Source: Prevotella sp. oral taxon 475 (GTDB lineage Bacteria; Bacteroidota; Bacteroidia; Bacteroidales; Bacteroidaceae). Taken from it: a DNA stretch of 64,000 nt. Location of the stretch: the NCBI RefSeq assembly GCF_018127805.1, contig NZ_CP072334.1, positions 1,714,001 to 1,778,000 of the forward strand. Reading direction: 5' to 3'. A program made the translations under genes and the position numbers. This document shows, in pieces, positions 19,108-28,538 of the stretch; the first letter of the stretch is position 1; the number at the start of each line of letters is the position of its first letter. The notes beneath the pieces were generated by a model. It was not told the DNA's origin, ran no database searches, and saw only the letters and a list, made by a program, of their open reading frames with translations.

Positions 19108-20382
19108 ATGAGCGAGCCCTTAGCCGAAAGAATGAGACCGAGAACGCTCGACGAGTATGTAGGACAGAAACATCTCGTTGGGCCGAATGCCGTGCTGCGC
19201 AACATGATCGATGCGGGCCGAATCCCCTCGTTCATCCTTTGGGGACCGCCGGGTGTGGGCAAAACAACACTTGCACAGATTGTGGCCAACAAGTTGGAAA
19301 CACCGTTCTACACACTCAGTGCAGTGACAAGCGGAGTAAAAGATGTGCGTGAGGTGATAGACAGAGCGAAGTCGGGCAGGTTTTTCGGTTCGCATTCGCC
19401 TATTCTCTTCATCGACGAGATACACCGTTTCAGCAAGTCTCAACAAGATTCGCTGCTCGGAGCGGTAGAAAAAGGCGTTGTAACCCTCATCGGAGCCACA
19501 ACCGAAAATCCCTCGTTCGAGGTGATTCGCCCATTGCTCTCGCGCTGTCAGCTCTATGTTTTACAGCCCCTATCTAAAGAAGATTTGGAGGAACTCATCC
19601 AACGGGCCGTACAGCAAGACGTGGAACTGAAAAAGAAAACGATCCGCATCAAAGAGAATACGGCTCTGATTCGTTACAGCGGAGGAGATGCGCGAAAGCT
19701 ATTGAATATCCTTGAGCTGGTGGTCGAGGCCGCTCTGCCGGGTGAAGAGGTGCTCATCGACGACGAAACGGTGGTCAACCGGTTGCAACAAAACCCATTG
19801 GCCTACGACAAAGACGGCGAAATGCACTACGACATCGTGTCAGCATTCATCAAAAGCATCCGAGGTAGCGACCCCGATGCGGCTCTTTATTGGATGGCTC
19901 GCATGATTGAGGGCGGCGAAGATCCGCAGTTCATCGCTCGAAGGTTGGTGATCAGTGCGGCTGAAGACATCGGACTGGCTAATCCCAACGCCCTGCTCAT
20001 CGCCAATGCGGCATTCGATGCCGTGATGAAAATAGGGTGGCCGGAGGGCCGAATTCCATTGGCCGAGGCCGCTGTTTACCTTGCAACAAGTGCAAAAAGC
20101 AACTCGGCCTACAACGGTATCAATCAAGCCCTGGAACTGGTGCGCAGTTCTGGCAATCTGTCTGTTCCGCTTCATCTACGCAATGCCCCTACCAAACTGA
20201 TGCGCGAACTGGGGTATGCCGATGGATATAAATATGCACACGACTATCCGGAGCACTTCGTCCCTCAGCAATATCTGCCCGACGAACTCACGCAAACACG
20301 CCTTTGGCAGGCCCAACACTCGCCCGCTGAAGAGAAACTCTATCAACGCATGGTGCATCTATGGGGCGAACGGTATCAATAA
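19108..20382 (+). CDS. rarA: replication-associated recombination protein A
   Basis: A 424-aa AAA+ ATPase of the RarA/MgsA/WRNIP1 family that acts at stalled replication forks. The N-terminus ERMRPRTLDEYVGQKHLVG, Walker A GPPGVGKT (about residues 48-55), Walker B LFIDEIHRF and sensor ATTENPSFEV are all intact. The C-terminal MgsA region (DPDAALYWMARMIEGGEDPQFIARRL, then HLRNAPTKLMRELGYA) is complete, and full length is normal. It is followed 25 bp later by a dehydrogenase gene, probably cotranscribed. Confidence 0.95.
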   Translation: MSEPLAERMRPRTLDEYVGQKHLVGPNAVLRNMIDAGRIPSFILWGPPGVGKTTLAQIVANKLETPFYTLSAVTSGVKDVREVIDRAKSGRFFGSHSPILFIDEIHRFSKSQQDSLLGAVEKGVVTLIGATTENPSFEVIRPLLSRCQLYVLQPLSKEDLEELIQRAVQQDVELKKKTIRIKENTALIRYSGGDARKLLNILELVVEAALPGEEVLIDDETVVNRLQQNPLAYDKDGEMHYDIVSAFIKSIRGSDPDAALYWMARMIEGGEDPQFIARRLVISAAEDIGLANPNALLIANAAFDAVMKIGWPEGRIPLAEAAVYLATSAKSNSAYNGINQALELVRSSGNLSVPLHLRNAPTKLMRELGYADGYKYAHDYPEHFVPQQYLPDELTQTRLWQAQHSPAEEKLYQRMVHLWGERYQ

Positions 20383-20407
20383 ATATAGATTTTAAGTTTT
20401 CAAAACG

Positions 20408-21364
20408 ATGAATATTGTAGTATTAGACGGCTATTGCGCCAATCCCGGCGACTTTTCCTGGGAGGAATTGGCACAGTTCGGCGAAGTGAAAGTTTACGAC
20501 CGAACAAGCAAAGAAGAGGTGATTGAACGGGCCAAAGAGGCCGACATGGTGCTCACCAACAAGGTTGTGCTCAAGGGAGAGACACTTCTCAAACTGCCTC
20601 GACTTAAATATATCGGCATTTTGGCCACCGGATTCAACATCATTGACGTGAAAGAGACACGCGAAAGGGGCATCGTCGTCTCCAATGTGCCTGCTTACAG
20701 CACCGATAGCGTAGCGCAGATGACGTTTGCTCATATCCTTAACATCACCAATCGCATCGAACACTATGCCGATAAGAATCGACAGGGCGAATGGAGCCAA
20801 GCTTCCGACTTCTGTTATTGGGATACGCCTCTGCACGAGCTTGCCGGAAAGACGCTGGGAATTGTGGGACTGGGAAACATCGGTTGCAAAGTAGCGAAAA
20901 TTGCACGATGTTTCGGCATGGATGTTTTCGCCTTTACCAGTAAGAACGCAGCCGATTTGCCCGCAGGTGTTCATAAAACAACGCTCGACGGACTGCTTTC
21001 CATCAGCGATGTCTTATCTCTGCATTGCCCATTGACCAAAACAACGCGCGAAATGATGAACAAAGACTCGATTGCCAAGATGCGTCGAGGAGCCATTCTC
21101 ATCAATACCGGGCGCGGTTCGCTGGTCAACGAGTCCGATGTTGCTCAAGCTCTTGCCGACGGACAGCTATCTGGTTACGGCGCAGACGTGATGACCTGCG
21201 AGCCGCCTCAGGCCGATAACCCACTACTCAAGCAGCCCAACGCCTTCATTACGCCCCATATTGCCTGGGCAACTGCCGAAGCACGCGGTCGATTGCTAAA
21301 AACAGCCATCGCCAATGCAAAGGCTTTTGCCGAAGGAAGACCACAGAACGTCGTCAACCAATAA
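20408..21364 (+). CDS. D-2-hydroxyacid dehydrogenase (glycerate dehydrogenase-like)
   Basis: A 318-aa NAD-dependent D-2-hydroxyacid dehydrogenase, closest in pattern to hydroxypyruvate/glycerate dehydrogenases (start IVVLDGYCANPGDFSWEEL). The Rossmann motif GIVGLGNIGCKVAK is present. The catalytic Arg lies in INTGRGSLVN, the Glu in CEPPQADNP and the His in ITPHIAWAT. It would interconvert a 2-keto acid and its D-hydroxyacid in the cytosol. The exact substrate is uncertain because this family is hard to type from sequence alone. Confidence 0.88.
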   Translation: MNIVVLDGYCANPGDFSWEELAQFGEVKVYDRTSKEEVIERAKEADMVLTNKVVLKGETLLKLPRLKYIGILATGFNIIDVKETRERGIVVSNVPAYSTDSVAQMTFAHILNITNRIEHYADKNRQGEWSQASDFCYWDTPLHELAGKTLGIVGLGNIGCKVAKIARCFGMDVFAFTSKNAADLPAGVHKTTLDGLLSISDVLSLHCPLTKTTREMMNKDSIAKMRRGAILINTGRGSLVNESDVAQALADGQLSGYGADVMTCEPPQADNPLLKQPNAFITPHIAWATAEARGRLLKTAIANAKAFAEGRPQNVVNQ

Positions 21365-21415
21365 AAGAAGAAAAACCGAAAAGACCCGTCTTCAAAAGCA
21401 ACAACACACCGAAGA

Positions 21416-22051
21416 ATGACTTACAGCGACCCCGAACTGGCGAGTACAGTTCAGAAAATCATCGAGATAACAGGCACTTTTGCTTTCGCCATATCCGGTA
21501 TTCGGCATGCAGCAGCTAAGCATGTCGACTGGTTTGGAGGGCTTGTCTGCGGTATTGCCGTGGCCATTGGCGGCGGAACCTTGCGCGATGTAATGCTCGG
21601 TGTCACACCTTTTTGGATGACTTCGTCGGTCTATATGGTGTGCACAGTTCTGGCATTGCTCTCTGTTATCGTTTTTGCCAAATACGTAGAGCGGCTCTCC
21701 AATACGTGGTTTGTCTTCGATACCCTCGGATTGGCTCTCTTTACGATAGCCGGACTACAAAAGGCACTTGCCCTGGGACAGCCCTTTTGGGTAGCCATCA
21801 TTATGGGTTGTATCACCGGAGCGGCAGGTGGTGTGGTGCGAGACGTGCTTCTCAACAACGTACCTGTTATCTTTCAGAAAGAGATTTACGCCATGGCGAG
21901 CATTGCCGGGGGTGCTCTTTATTGGGCACTTTATGCTCTTGGCGTGGAGATTGGGATAACGGTCGTCAGTTGTTTTCTCTTTATCTGTTTGGTACGTTTC
22001 CTGGCTATGCGGTACCATATCTCGCTGCCCATGCTACGCGAGCAGAAATAA
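21416..22051 (+). CDS. TRIC-family cation channel (UPF0126/YicG-like)
   Basis: A 211-aa inner-membrane protein with about seven hydrophobic segments arranged as two repeats. Each repeat carries the glycine-rich family motif: GGGTLRDVMLG and GAAGGVVRDVLLNNVPV. This is the prokaryotic trimeric intracellular cation channel family; a potassium or other monovalent cation conductance is the family role. The start MTYSDPELAS is 51 bp after the dehydrogenase. Its stop faces the dnaX stop across only 19 bp. Confidence 0.88.
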   Translation: MTYSDPELASTVQKIIEITGTFAFAISGIRHAAAKHVDWFGGLVCGIAVAIGGGTLRDVMLGVTPFWMTSSVYMVCTVLALLSVIVFAKYVERLSNTWFVFDTLGLALFTIAGLQKALALGQPFWVAIIMGCITGAAGGVVRDVLLNNVPVIFQKEIYAMASIAGGALYWALYALGVEIGITVVSCFLFICLVRFLAMRYHISLPMLREQK

Positions 22052-22066
22052 AGAAAAGTGAAAGGC

Positions 22067-22095
22067 CGCCTTAGGATAGTTCCAAGTCTAAGGCG
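22067..22095. terminator. hairpin between convergent TRIC and dnaX genes
   Basis: CGCCTTAG (22067-22074) pairs with CTAAGGCG (22088-22095). The right arm lies inside the 3' end of dnaX. A T-run occurs a few bases later on the plus strand, so it may end the rightward transcript. Confidence 0.45.
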
Positions 22096-23858
22096 TGGCG
22101 TAGTTTTTCTATGGCAGGATTGCTCTGACGCAGGTTTTCAAAGGTTTCTTTAGGGGTGAGCAGCTTTTTCATTTCTTCCACTTTTGCCAGTCGGATATTA
22201 AGTTCAATACTGCCATTATGCAGTGTTTTCGACAGTGTTGAACGTATTCTGCTTTTCAATTTATGGATTTCCTCCAGCACCATCTCGTTGTCTGCCAGGA
22301 CTTCCACCTGCGGAAACTCAGTAATACGTGGTTTCATGTTTTTCATTCTCGCCGCCATGGCCGTTAACTCCTGTGGCATTCGGTTGCACATCGACATCCA
22401 TTGCAACTCCAATTCGTCTTGGGAGAATGTGGTATTCTCATCTTTATTCTCCACCTCAGCTTCTTTCTGAAGATAAGAAGGCTTACCGGGCCCGTTCCGT
22501 AAGTCGGCAAAAGAGGTGCCCATCCCTCCCAGTTTGAGGCGTGCACCCGGGGCAATGGTCGATGTAGAAACGACCTTTTCCTCGGCAGAGGGATGGTTTT
22601 CATCACTACCGACAGACTCGATTGGAGGTGTCGCCATGTGTTGATTCACCTCCGTTTTCTCCCCACCGGCCACCTGTATAGCCGGTTTCGGTTGGGGAAT
22701 GGCTTTTTTTCCGAACAGGGATTTCAAACTCTTAGGGCTACGCCCCGCACCAACTTCATCGTCGGGTTGCGTGATCTGCGCCACCTGAATCAACGTCAGC
22801 TCCACCAATAAGCGTTTGTTGCTGCTCTGCCGGTAGTGAATGTCGCAGTTGTTCATCAGTTCCAACGCCTTATAAAGAAAAGGAGCCGGACATTTTTTTG
22901 CCTGCTGTTGGTAGCGTTCCCGTTGGCATTGACTCACCTCGAGTAATGGAAGCGTAGCCTCATCTTTAGCCATGAGCACATTGCGAACATGACTGGCCAG
23001 ACCGTTGATGAGGTTTCCGCCATCGAAACCCTTGCCCATCAAATCGTTGAGCAGCACCATCATATCGCTCACCTGATTATCTACAGCCAAGTCGATGAGA
23101 TTGAAATAATTGTCGCTATCGAGCACATTGAGGTCGGCAATCACGTTTTCGTAGGTGATATTGCCCTGACAAAAACTGGCGGCCTGGTCGAAAATAGAAA
23201 GCGCATCCCGCATTCCGCCGTCTGCTTTCTCGGCAATCACGGCCAAGGCCTCCTCTTCATACGTCACGCCTTCTTTCTGAGCAACGCCCTTGAGGTGATC
23301 GATAATGCCTTGAACGGTCATTCTCTCAAAATCGTAAATCTGACAACGAGAAATGATTGTGGGCAGAATCTTATGTTTTTCGGTGGTTGCAAGGATAAAG
23401 ATAACATGTGCAGGCGGCTCTTCCAGCGTTTTTAAGAAAGCATTGAAGGCCGCTGTAGACAGCATGTGCACCTCGTCGATGATGAACACTTTATAGCGTC
23501 CCACCTGCGGCGGGATGCGTGTTTGCTCCATCAGAGTTTTGATATTTTCTACCGAGTTGTTGCTGGCCGCATCCAATTCGAAGATGTTATACGACCGCTG
23601 TTGGTTGAAAGCTTCGCAGCTTTCGCAGTGATTGCAGGCTTCTCCCTCAGCCGTGGGAGTCTGACAATTGATGGCTTTTGCAAAGATACGTGCGCAAGTG
23701 GTTTTACCCACGCCTCTCGGACCGCAAAAAAGGTAAGCGTGCGCCAACTTCCCGCTCTTCACTGCATTCTTCAACGTTGTGGTAAGAGCATTCTGCCCCA
23801 CAACAGAGTCGAACGACATGGGCCGGTATTTGCGCGCCGAAACGATGTATTCACCCAT
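22071..23858 (-). CDS. dnaX: DNA polymerase III subunit gamma/tau
   Basis: A 595-aa clamp-loader ATPase. The start MGEYIVSARKYRPMSFDSVVGQ is the canonical N-terminus; 19 extra in-frame codons upstream overlap the promoter. Walker A GPRGVGKT, the four-cysteine zinc motif (CQ, then CNHCESCEAF), Walker B IIDEVHML and the SRC arginine finger are all present. The C-terminal tau-like extension is variable and charged. A TATCTTTG -7 box lies about 25 bp upstream (23889-23882, minus strand). It loads the sliding clamp during replication. Confidence 0.95.
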   Translation of the reverse strand: MGEYIVSARKYRPMSFDSVVGQNALTTTLKNAVKSGKLAHAYLFCGPRGVGKTTCARIFAKAINCQTPTAEGEACNHCESCEAFNQQRSYNIFELDAASNNSVENIKTLMEQTRIPPQVGRYKVFIIDEVHMLSTAAFNAFLKTLEEPPAHVIFILATTEKHKILPTIISRCQIYDFERMTVQGIIDHLKGVAQKEGVTYEEEALAVIAEKADGGMRDALSIFDQAASFCQGNITYENVIADLNVLDSDNYFNLIDLAVDNQVSDMMVLLNDLMGKGFDGGNLINGLASHVRNVLMAKDEATLPLLEVSQCQRERYQQQAKKCPAPFLYKALELMNNCDIHYRQSSNKRLLVELTLIQVAQITQPDDEVGAGRSPKSLKSLFGKKAIPQPKPAIQVAGGEKTEVNQHMATPPIESVGSDENHPSAEEKVVSTSTIAPGARLKLGGMGTSFADLRNGPGKPSYLQKEAEVENKDENTTFSQDELELQWMSMCNRMPQELTAMAARMKNMKPRITEFPQVEVLADNEMVLEEIHKLKSRIRSTLSKTLHNGSIELNIRLAKVEEMKKLLTPKETFENLRQSNPAIEKLRHALDLELS

Positions 23859-23881
23859 TGATTTGACTAAAAATGTTTCTG

Positions 23882-23889
23882 CAAAGATA
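23882..23889 (-). promoter_or_regulatory. -7 element for dnaX
   Basis: The minus strand reads TATCTTTG, an exact TAnnTTTG match, 24 bp upstream of the dnaX ATG. Confidence 0.55.
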
Positions 23890-24120
23890 CAGAATTTATT
23901 CTGGTTCTTTCCCATCCGCTTTCTAATTTAACCCGTTCGAAGACTTGACGAAACCTCCCTATCGCAGAGAAAGTTCCGGAAAAGAACATATCGATGCTCC
24001 CCGAATGGAATCGTAGAGGGGAGTATTCGTTTTTTATTTCCTTTACAAATAAAATTCTCAATCTGGAGAGAAAGGAGGCGAAAAATAGGAGTCGACAAGG
24101 CAAAAACAGAGCTTTCCACT

Positions 24121-24250
24121 GGCAAAAACTAAGAGATCGCCACTCAAAAGCTAAGCTTTTGCACGTCCAAAAGCCTCTTTTTGCATTACGGAAACAGGTT
24201 TTTGTACGGTAAAAAGGAGCTTTTTCTGCCCGAAAAAGGTATTTTTTATG
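24121..24250. repeat. 22-bp AAAAGCTAAG-family array, partly decayed (locus 3)
   Basis: A variant AAAAACT unit at 24124 is followed 22 bp later by the complete dyad AAAAGCTAAGCTTTT (24146-24160). Degenerate units continue with T-runs at about 24178, 24199, 24221 and 24242, spaced 21-22 bp. It lies in the divergent gap between dnaX and the copper ATPase. I see nothing else I can support in 23890-24623. Confidence 0.8.
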
Positions 24251-24623
24251 AGCACTCTCTCTATAACTCCCTGATACTCAATTACACCTAAGAATCGCAT
24301 ATTTGCAGCCAAGAGAACGGTTGTTGATTTCTACGCGAATGGCGAAAGGGTAAAAGTGTTAAATGCATTCTTTTCTTTTTACTTCTTGAAGTCAGAGCTC
24401 CACCCAGCCATTGTCCCAAAAGACCATCAGCCAACGACTGACAAAAATAGCAGAATGAAGTATTTTTAGGCACACATATTGCTGCAAAAAGAAATAGAGA
24501 TAAGTGACCACGGCTGTCTATATCTGGCAGCAGTAGATGTTCGATCGACAACTGTCAACAGGTATTTGCTTGACTTCGGCGCATCGATAAACAGCCGGAA
24601 ATGGTCCGATAAAAAGGAAAAAT

Positions 24624-26546
24624 ATGGAGAAAAGAACGATTCCTGTGGTGGGCATGGCCTGTTCGGCTTGCTCGGCCCATATTGAAAGGAAACTCAATTC
24701 GCTGAAAGGCGTTAAGACAGCAACAATCAATCTACCGGGCAGAACGGCTTGGGTAGAGTTCGAACCCGAGGAAATCAGTCTTGAGGATATGAAAAAGGAG
24801 GTCAACGGAATAGGTTACGATCTCGTGATAGAGGTCCAACAATCGGCAGAAGCCATCGAACGGCGCGAGTTTTCAAGATTGAAGAGGAAGACATTGCTAT
24901 CATGGCTCTTCGCCTTTCTTTGCATGAGTGTGTCGATGGGTTGGATTTCCGTCGGATCAAAAGAGGCGAACCACCAACTGGCATTACTCCTCTCACTGGC
25001 TAACTTCGCCGTTTGCGGTCGCGATTTCTTCACTCGGGCATGGTTGCAACTGCGTCATGGATCGGCCAATATGGACTCACTGGTTGCTCTGTCTACGGGC
25101 ATTGCTTTCCTCTTCAGTACCTTTAATACTTTTTGGGGAGAAGCGGTTTGGGGTGCACGGGGCATCCAATGGCATACGTATTTCGACGCTTCGGTGATGA
25201 TTATCACCTTTGTGCTCACAGGACGACTGTTGGAAGAGCGAGCCAAAGACGAGACGGCAGGTAGCATTCGACAGCTGATGGGCCTGGCTCCGAAGACAGC
25301 CCGGCTCGTCGACGGCGACGAACTGCATGATGTTCCCATTGCCACCATCAGTCGGGGGGACATTCTTGAGGTGCGTGCCGGCGAGAAAGTGCCGGTGGAT
25401 GGCGAAGTGACACAGGCCGAGAGCTTTATGACAACAGGCGGAGCGTATGTAGACGAGAGCATGATTACGGGCGAACCCACCCCCGCTCTTAAGCAAAAAG
25501 GTGCGAAAGTGCTGGCCGGAACAATGGTTTCACAAGGCAAGTTGAGGTTTAAAGCGCAGCAGATTGGCGAACATACGGCCCTGGCACAAATCATCAAAAT
25601 GGTGCAGCAGGCGCAGGGAAGCAAGGCTCCCGTGCAACGAACGGTAGACCGTGTGGCACGCATCTTTGTGCCCACGGTGGGCATCATTGCCTTGATAACG
25701 TTCTCACTTTGGTGGATCGCGGGTGGCTATACAGCTCTTCCGCAAGCTCTTCTCTCGGCGGTGGCAGTGCTGGTTATCGCCTGTCCATGCGCCATGGGCC
25801 TGGCCACACCCACGGCCTTGATGGTTTCTATCGGCAAAGCGGCACAGATGAATGTACTTATTAAGGATGCTTCGGCCCTGGAGAGCCTCAAAAGCATCGA
25901 TGCTATGGTGATAGACAAGACAGGAACGCTTACTGTTCCCAACCAAAACATCGACTTTACTAAGGCCGATGTCTTGCCTTTGGAGCAACGAGAAACCCTG
26001 AAACCCCACGCCCGAGAGGCGATGGAAGAACTAAGAAAGTTGGGTATAGAGGTGTATATGATGAGCGGCGACAAGGAAGAAGCGGCGCAATATTGGGCCC
26101 AACAGGCAGGTATCGACCATTATTGCAGTAGGGTTCTTCCGCAAGACAAAGAAAATAAAGTGCGCCAACTGCAAGCAGTCGGACACAAAGTGGCCATGGT
26201 GGGCGACGGCATCAATGATACCCAAGCACTGGCACTGGCCGATGTGGGTATCGCTATGGGTAAAGGAACCGACGTTGCCATAGATGCCGCACAGGCTACA
26301 CTCATGGGCGACGACCTGAGACGCATTCCGCAGGCCATCCGTTTGAGCCGAAAAACCACTTCGATGATAGCTCAAAACCTCTTCTGGGCTTTTATTTACA
26401 ACATCGTCTGCATCCCTTTGGCCGCCGGATTACCTCATGTTTTCGGTATCGACTTTCAGATTACGCCGATGTGGGCCAGTGCCCTTATGGCCTTTTCGAG
26501 CGTGAGTGTGGTGCTCAATAGCTTGAGATTGAAGTTGACCAAATAG
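24624..26546 (+). CDS. copA: copper-type P1B ATPase lacking the nucleotide-binding domain
   Basis: A 640-aa heavy-metal P-type ATPase. It has an N-terminal HMA domain with metal-binding GMACSACSAHIE, an actuator domain with MITGEPTPA, the transmembrane copper motif IACPCAMGLATPTAL and the phosphorylated aspartate D431 in DKTGTLT. The hinge GDGINDTQALALADVGIAMG and last membrane helices are also present. Odd point: only 42 residues separate TGTLT (to 437) from MMSGD (about 479), where this family normally has about 150. The N domain with its SEHP and GxG ATP-binding elements is therefore absent, while the sequence resumes in frame at LKPHAREAMEELRKLGIEV. Either an in-frame deletion made a defective pump or this is a natural minimal form. 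Copper or silver export is inferred. Confidence 0.85.
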   Translation: MEKRTIPVVGMACSACSAHIERKLNSLKGVKTATINLPGRTAWVEFEPEEISLEDMKKEVNGIGYDLVIEVQQSAEAIERREFSRLKRKTLLSWLFAFLCMSVSMGWISVGSKEANHQLALLLSLANFAVCGRDFFTRAWLQLRHGSANMDSLVALSTGIAFLFSTFNTFWGEAVWGARGIQWHTYFDASVMIITFVLTGRLLEERAKDETAGSIRQLMGLAPKTARLVDGDELHDVPIATISRGDILEVRAGEKVPVDGEVTQAESFMTTGGAYVDESMITGEPTPALKQKGAKVLAGTMVSQGKLRFKAQQIGEHTALAQIIKMVQQAQGSKAPVQRTVDRVARIFVPTVGIIALITFSLWWIAGGYTALPQALLSAVAVLVIACPCAMGLATPTALMVSIGKAAQMNVLIKDASALESLKSIDAMVIDKTGTLTVPNQNIDFTKADVLPLEQRETLKPHAREAMEELRKLGIEVYMMSGDKEEAAQYWAQQAGIDHYCSRVLPQDKENKVRQLQAVGHKVAMVGDGINDTQALALADVGIAMGKGTDVAIDAAQATLMGDDLRRIPQAIRLSRKTTSMIAQNLFWAFIYNIVCIPLAAGLPHVFGIDFQITPMWASALMAFSSVSVVLNSLRLKLTK

Positions 26547-26583
26547 ACAATTGAAAACAACTTAACCCTTAAATAAAGAAGAT

Positions 26584-27492
26584 ATGCAGAGGAAACGTTT
26601 TGCAATAAGTAGTTGCGGACTAGCTTTCAGCCTGTCGTTGGTGTTCGTATTGTGTGTTCAAGTGGCCTTTGCAGGTAAGCCTTTGAAGTTGTTGGCCATT
26701 GGAAACAGTTTCTCGGAAGATGCCATTGAACAGAACCTCTTTGAGTTAGCAGCAGCCACGGGGCACCGGATGGTGATCGGTAACATGTATATTGGCGGTT
26801 GTTCGTTAGAAAGACATTGCGACAATGCACGTAATGACAAGCCCGACTACAACTATCGCAAGATAGGAATAGACGGAAAAATGACTCGTACAGCCAACTA
26901 TACGCTCGACAAGGCCTTACGCGACGAACAATGGGATTACGTTAGTTTGCAACAGGTTAGTCAGCTTTCGGGCGTGTACAGTAGCTTCCAGCCCTATTTA
27001 GACAGTCTTATCGCTTACGTTCGGGCACGTGTTCCCGCCACGACTAAGCTGATTTGGCACGTTACTTGGGCCTATGCGCAGAACTCAACACATGGCGGAT
27101 TTGCCAACTACGACTGCAATCAGGGCAAGATGTATCATGCTATTGTTGAAGGTGCGCAACGTTTAAAGAAAGAAAACACCCACTTTAGTCTCTTTGTTCC
27201 CGTGGGTACAGCCATTCAAAACGCCCGTACTTCGTTCGTTGGCGACCATCTTAACCGCGACGGTTTCCATCTCGACCTGGTGCTGGGACGTTATACCGCA
27301 GCCTGTACATGGTTCGAATGTCTGTTTAAAACGAATGTTGTGGGTAACAAATTTGCGCCGAAAGGGTTGAGCGTAGCACAAAAAGAAGTGGCACAATGGT
27401 CGGCTCACCTTGCCATAGAGCGACCTTTCGAATGTTCGCCAATAAACATTGGCAACATCGCCACACCTGTTTCGGCATCGACTTTCAAATGA
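26584..27492 (+). CDS. DUF4886 (SGNH-like) secreted protein
   Basis: A 302-aa protein with a signal peptide (about 1-31, ending VAFAG). KLLAIGNSFSEDAIEQNLFELA corresponds to SGNH block I with the putative nucleophile Ser, and DHLNRDGFHLDLVLGRY supplies the C-terminal Asp/His block. This architecture defines DUF4886, found in Bacteroidetes near polysaccharide-degrading genes; an esterase activity is inferred from the fold but not demonstrated by sequence. It follows the copper ATPase by 37 bp and converges with the C10 peptidase operon. Confidence 0.8.
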   Translation: MQRKRFAISSCGLAFSLSLVFVLCVQVAFAGKPLKLLAIGNSFSEDAIEQNLFELAAATGHRMVIGNMYIGGCSLERHCDNARNDKPDYNYRKIGIDGKMTRTANYTLDKALRDEQWDYVSLQQVSQLSGVYSSFQPYLDSLIAYVRARVPATTKLIWHVTWAYAQNSTHGGFANYDCNQGKMYHAIVEGAQRLKKENTHFSLFVPVGTAIQNARTSFVGDHLNRDGFHLDLVLGRYTAACTWFECLFKTNVVGNKFAPKGLSVAQKEVAQWSAHLAIERPFECSPINIGNIATPVSASTFK

Positions 27493-27501
27493 AACAAAAG
27501 A

Positions 27502-27560
27502 AAGCGTGTCTGCAAAGAGCTGGCCGTTACTTCACCAGCACTTTGCGTACACGCTTGTTT
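27502..27560. terminator. convergent hairpin after DUF4886 gene
   Basis: The arms 27502-27517 and 27541-27556 match with two mismatches and are followed by GTTTT on the plus strand. The right arm overlaps the last codons of the C10 peptidase gene, so this element is shared coding and regulatory sequence. Confidence 0.6.
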
Positions 27561-28486
27561 TCATCGCGCACAACGTTGATACCGCGGTGCAAACAGGCAG
27601 AGCGCGTTCCATCAATAGCAAAAATCTGCTGCTGGGCAGACGGTTTTTCTTGCACCGCTCGTTCTACTTTCGTACTTGTTTTGGGCGGATGTAACCGCAC
27701 AATCATCGACTGTCCGTATTTAAAAGCTATCTCTTTCAACAGCACAAATCCATCTTCATACTCGCCCAATCCGTAGACAACGTGCACCTTTCCCTCACTG
27801 TCGTAGCCGTCTACCACAAAGCAATGGGCGAGATAACTCGTCGTTATGCCGCCATAGATCACAGGTCGGCCCGCTGAAAGCTCCTTAAACAGCGTGGTGA
27901 ACCACGTACTATCGTCGATTTCATGAAGCATGGACGACATGTAAACAGCCTCATCATCATATCCGAAATGCGTCTTCATGGCAGGTGCAATATCCATTTC
28001 GAACGCCCCACTGTCCCATTTTCCATACTGCATCTTGACCGCTGCGCCGCAATCGGCCATGAGTTGAGCCACCGCCATGCGCTTTTCTTCAGGATAAGAA
28101 GAGAGCGGGCGATAAACGTTCTCCATCTTCGTCCAGTCGTATTGGTGTTTGTCGAAGTGGACTTCAACGGCATACGGACGGCGGTCATCTCCATTATAAG
28201 TGTACGAAATCTGCCCTTTCCCCGCTTCGGGATAAGCATAAAACTTCATGACCTGTGCCATGGCCGTTGCCACGCAGCCTGTTTTGCAATGCACACTGCT
28301 GCCGGGAGCCTGCGGACACAGGAGGTTATAGGGTGCGTTCTGCCCCCAAGCTGTTTGCAAAAGAGGCTTTACCTCGGTTTTTATTTCAGGTAACAAAGAG
28401 CGATACCAGTATTGTTGCGTCTTCTCGACTCCCGAAACAGGAATCGTAAGACCAAAGAGGAAAAAGGAGAAAAGAAATTTGATCAT
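27527..28486 (-). CDS. C10 family (streptopain-like) cysteine peptidase
   Basis: A 319-aa exported peptidase (signal MIKFLFSFFLFGLTIPVSG). The C10 catalytic Cys is C71 in TGCVATAMAQVMKFY, the catalytic His is H221 in LAHCFVVDGYD, and the oxyanion Gln lies in TAWGQNAPYNLLCP. Two features are odd. The usual long inhibitory propeptide (about 100 residues in SpeB) is reduced to about 25. The NWGWGG motif after the His is replaced by VVYGLGE, losing its Asn and both Trp. The C-terminus carries a degenerate exported-protein tail (IFAIDGTRS, then KRVRKVLVK). It is the last gene of an operon with a lipoprotein and a beta-barrel. In-frame ATGs at 28558 and 28510 are less likely starts. It may be inactive or altered. 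Confidence 0.85.
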   Translation of the reverse strand: MIKFLFSFFLFGLTIPVSGVEKTQQYWYRSLLPEIKTEVKPLLQTAWGQNAPYNLLCPQAPGSSVHCKTGCVATAMAQVMKFYAYPEAGKGQISYTYNGDDRRPYAVEVHFDKHQYDWTKMENVYRPLSSYPEEKRMAVAQLMADCGAAVKMQYGKWDSGAFEMDIAPAMKTHFGYDDEAVYMSSMLHEIDDSTWFTTLFKELSAGRPVIYGGITTSYLAHCFVVDGYDSEGKVHVVYGLGEYEDGFVLLKEIAFKYGQSMIVRLHPPKTSTKVERAVQEKPSAQQQIFAIDGTRSACLHRGINVVRDENKRVRKVLVK

Positions 28487-28538
28487 CCTTGTCTGTTGTC
28501 TTTGATTCATCAGAGCAGTCCTATATATTGACGAAAAT

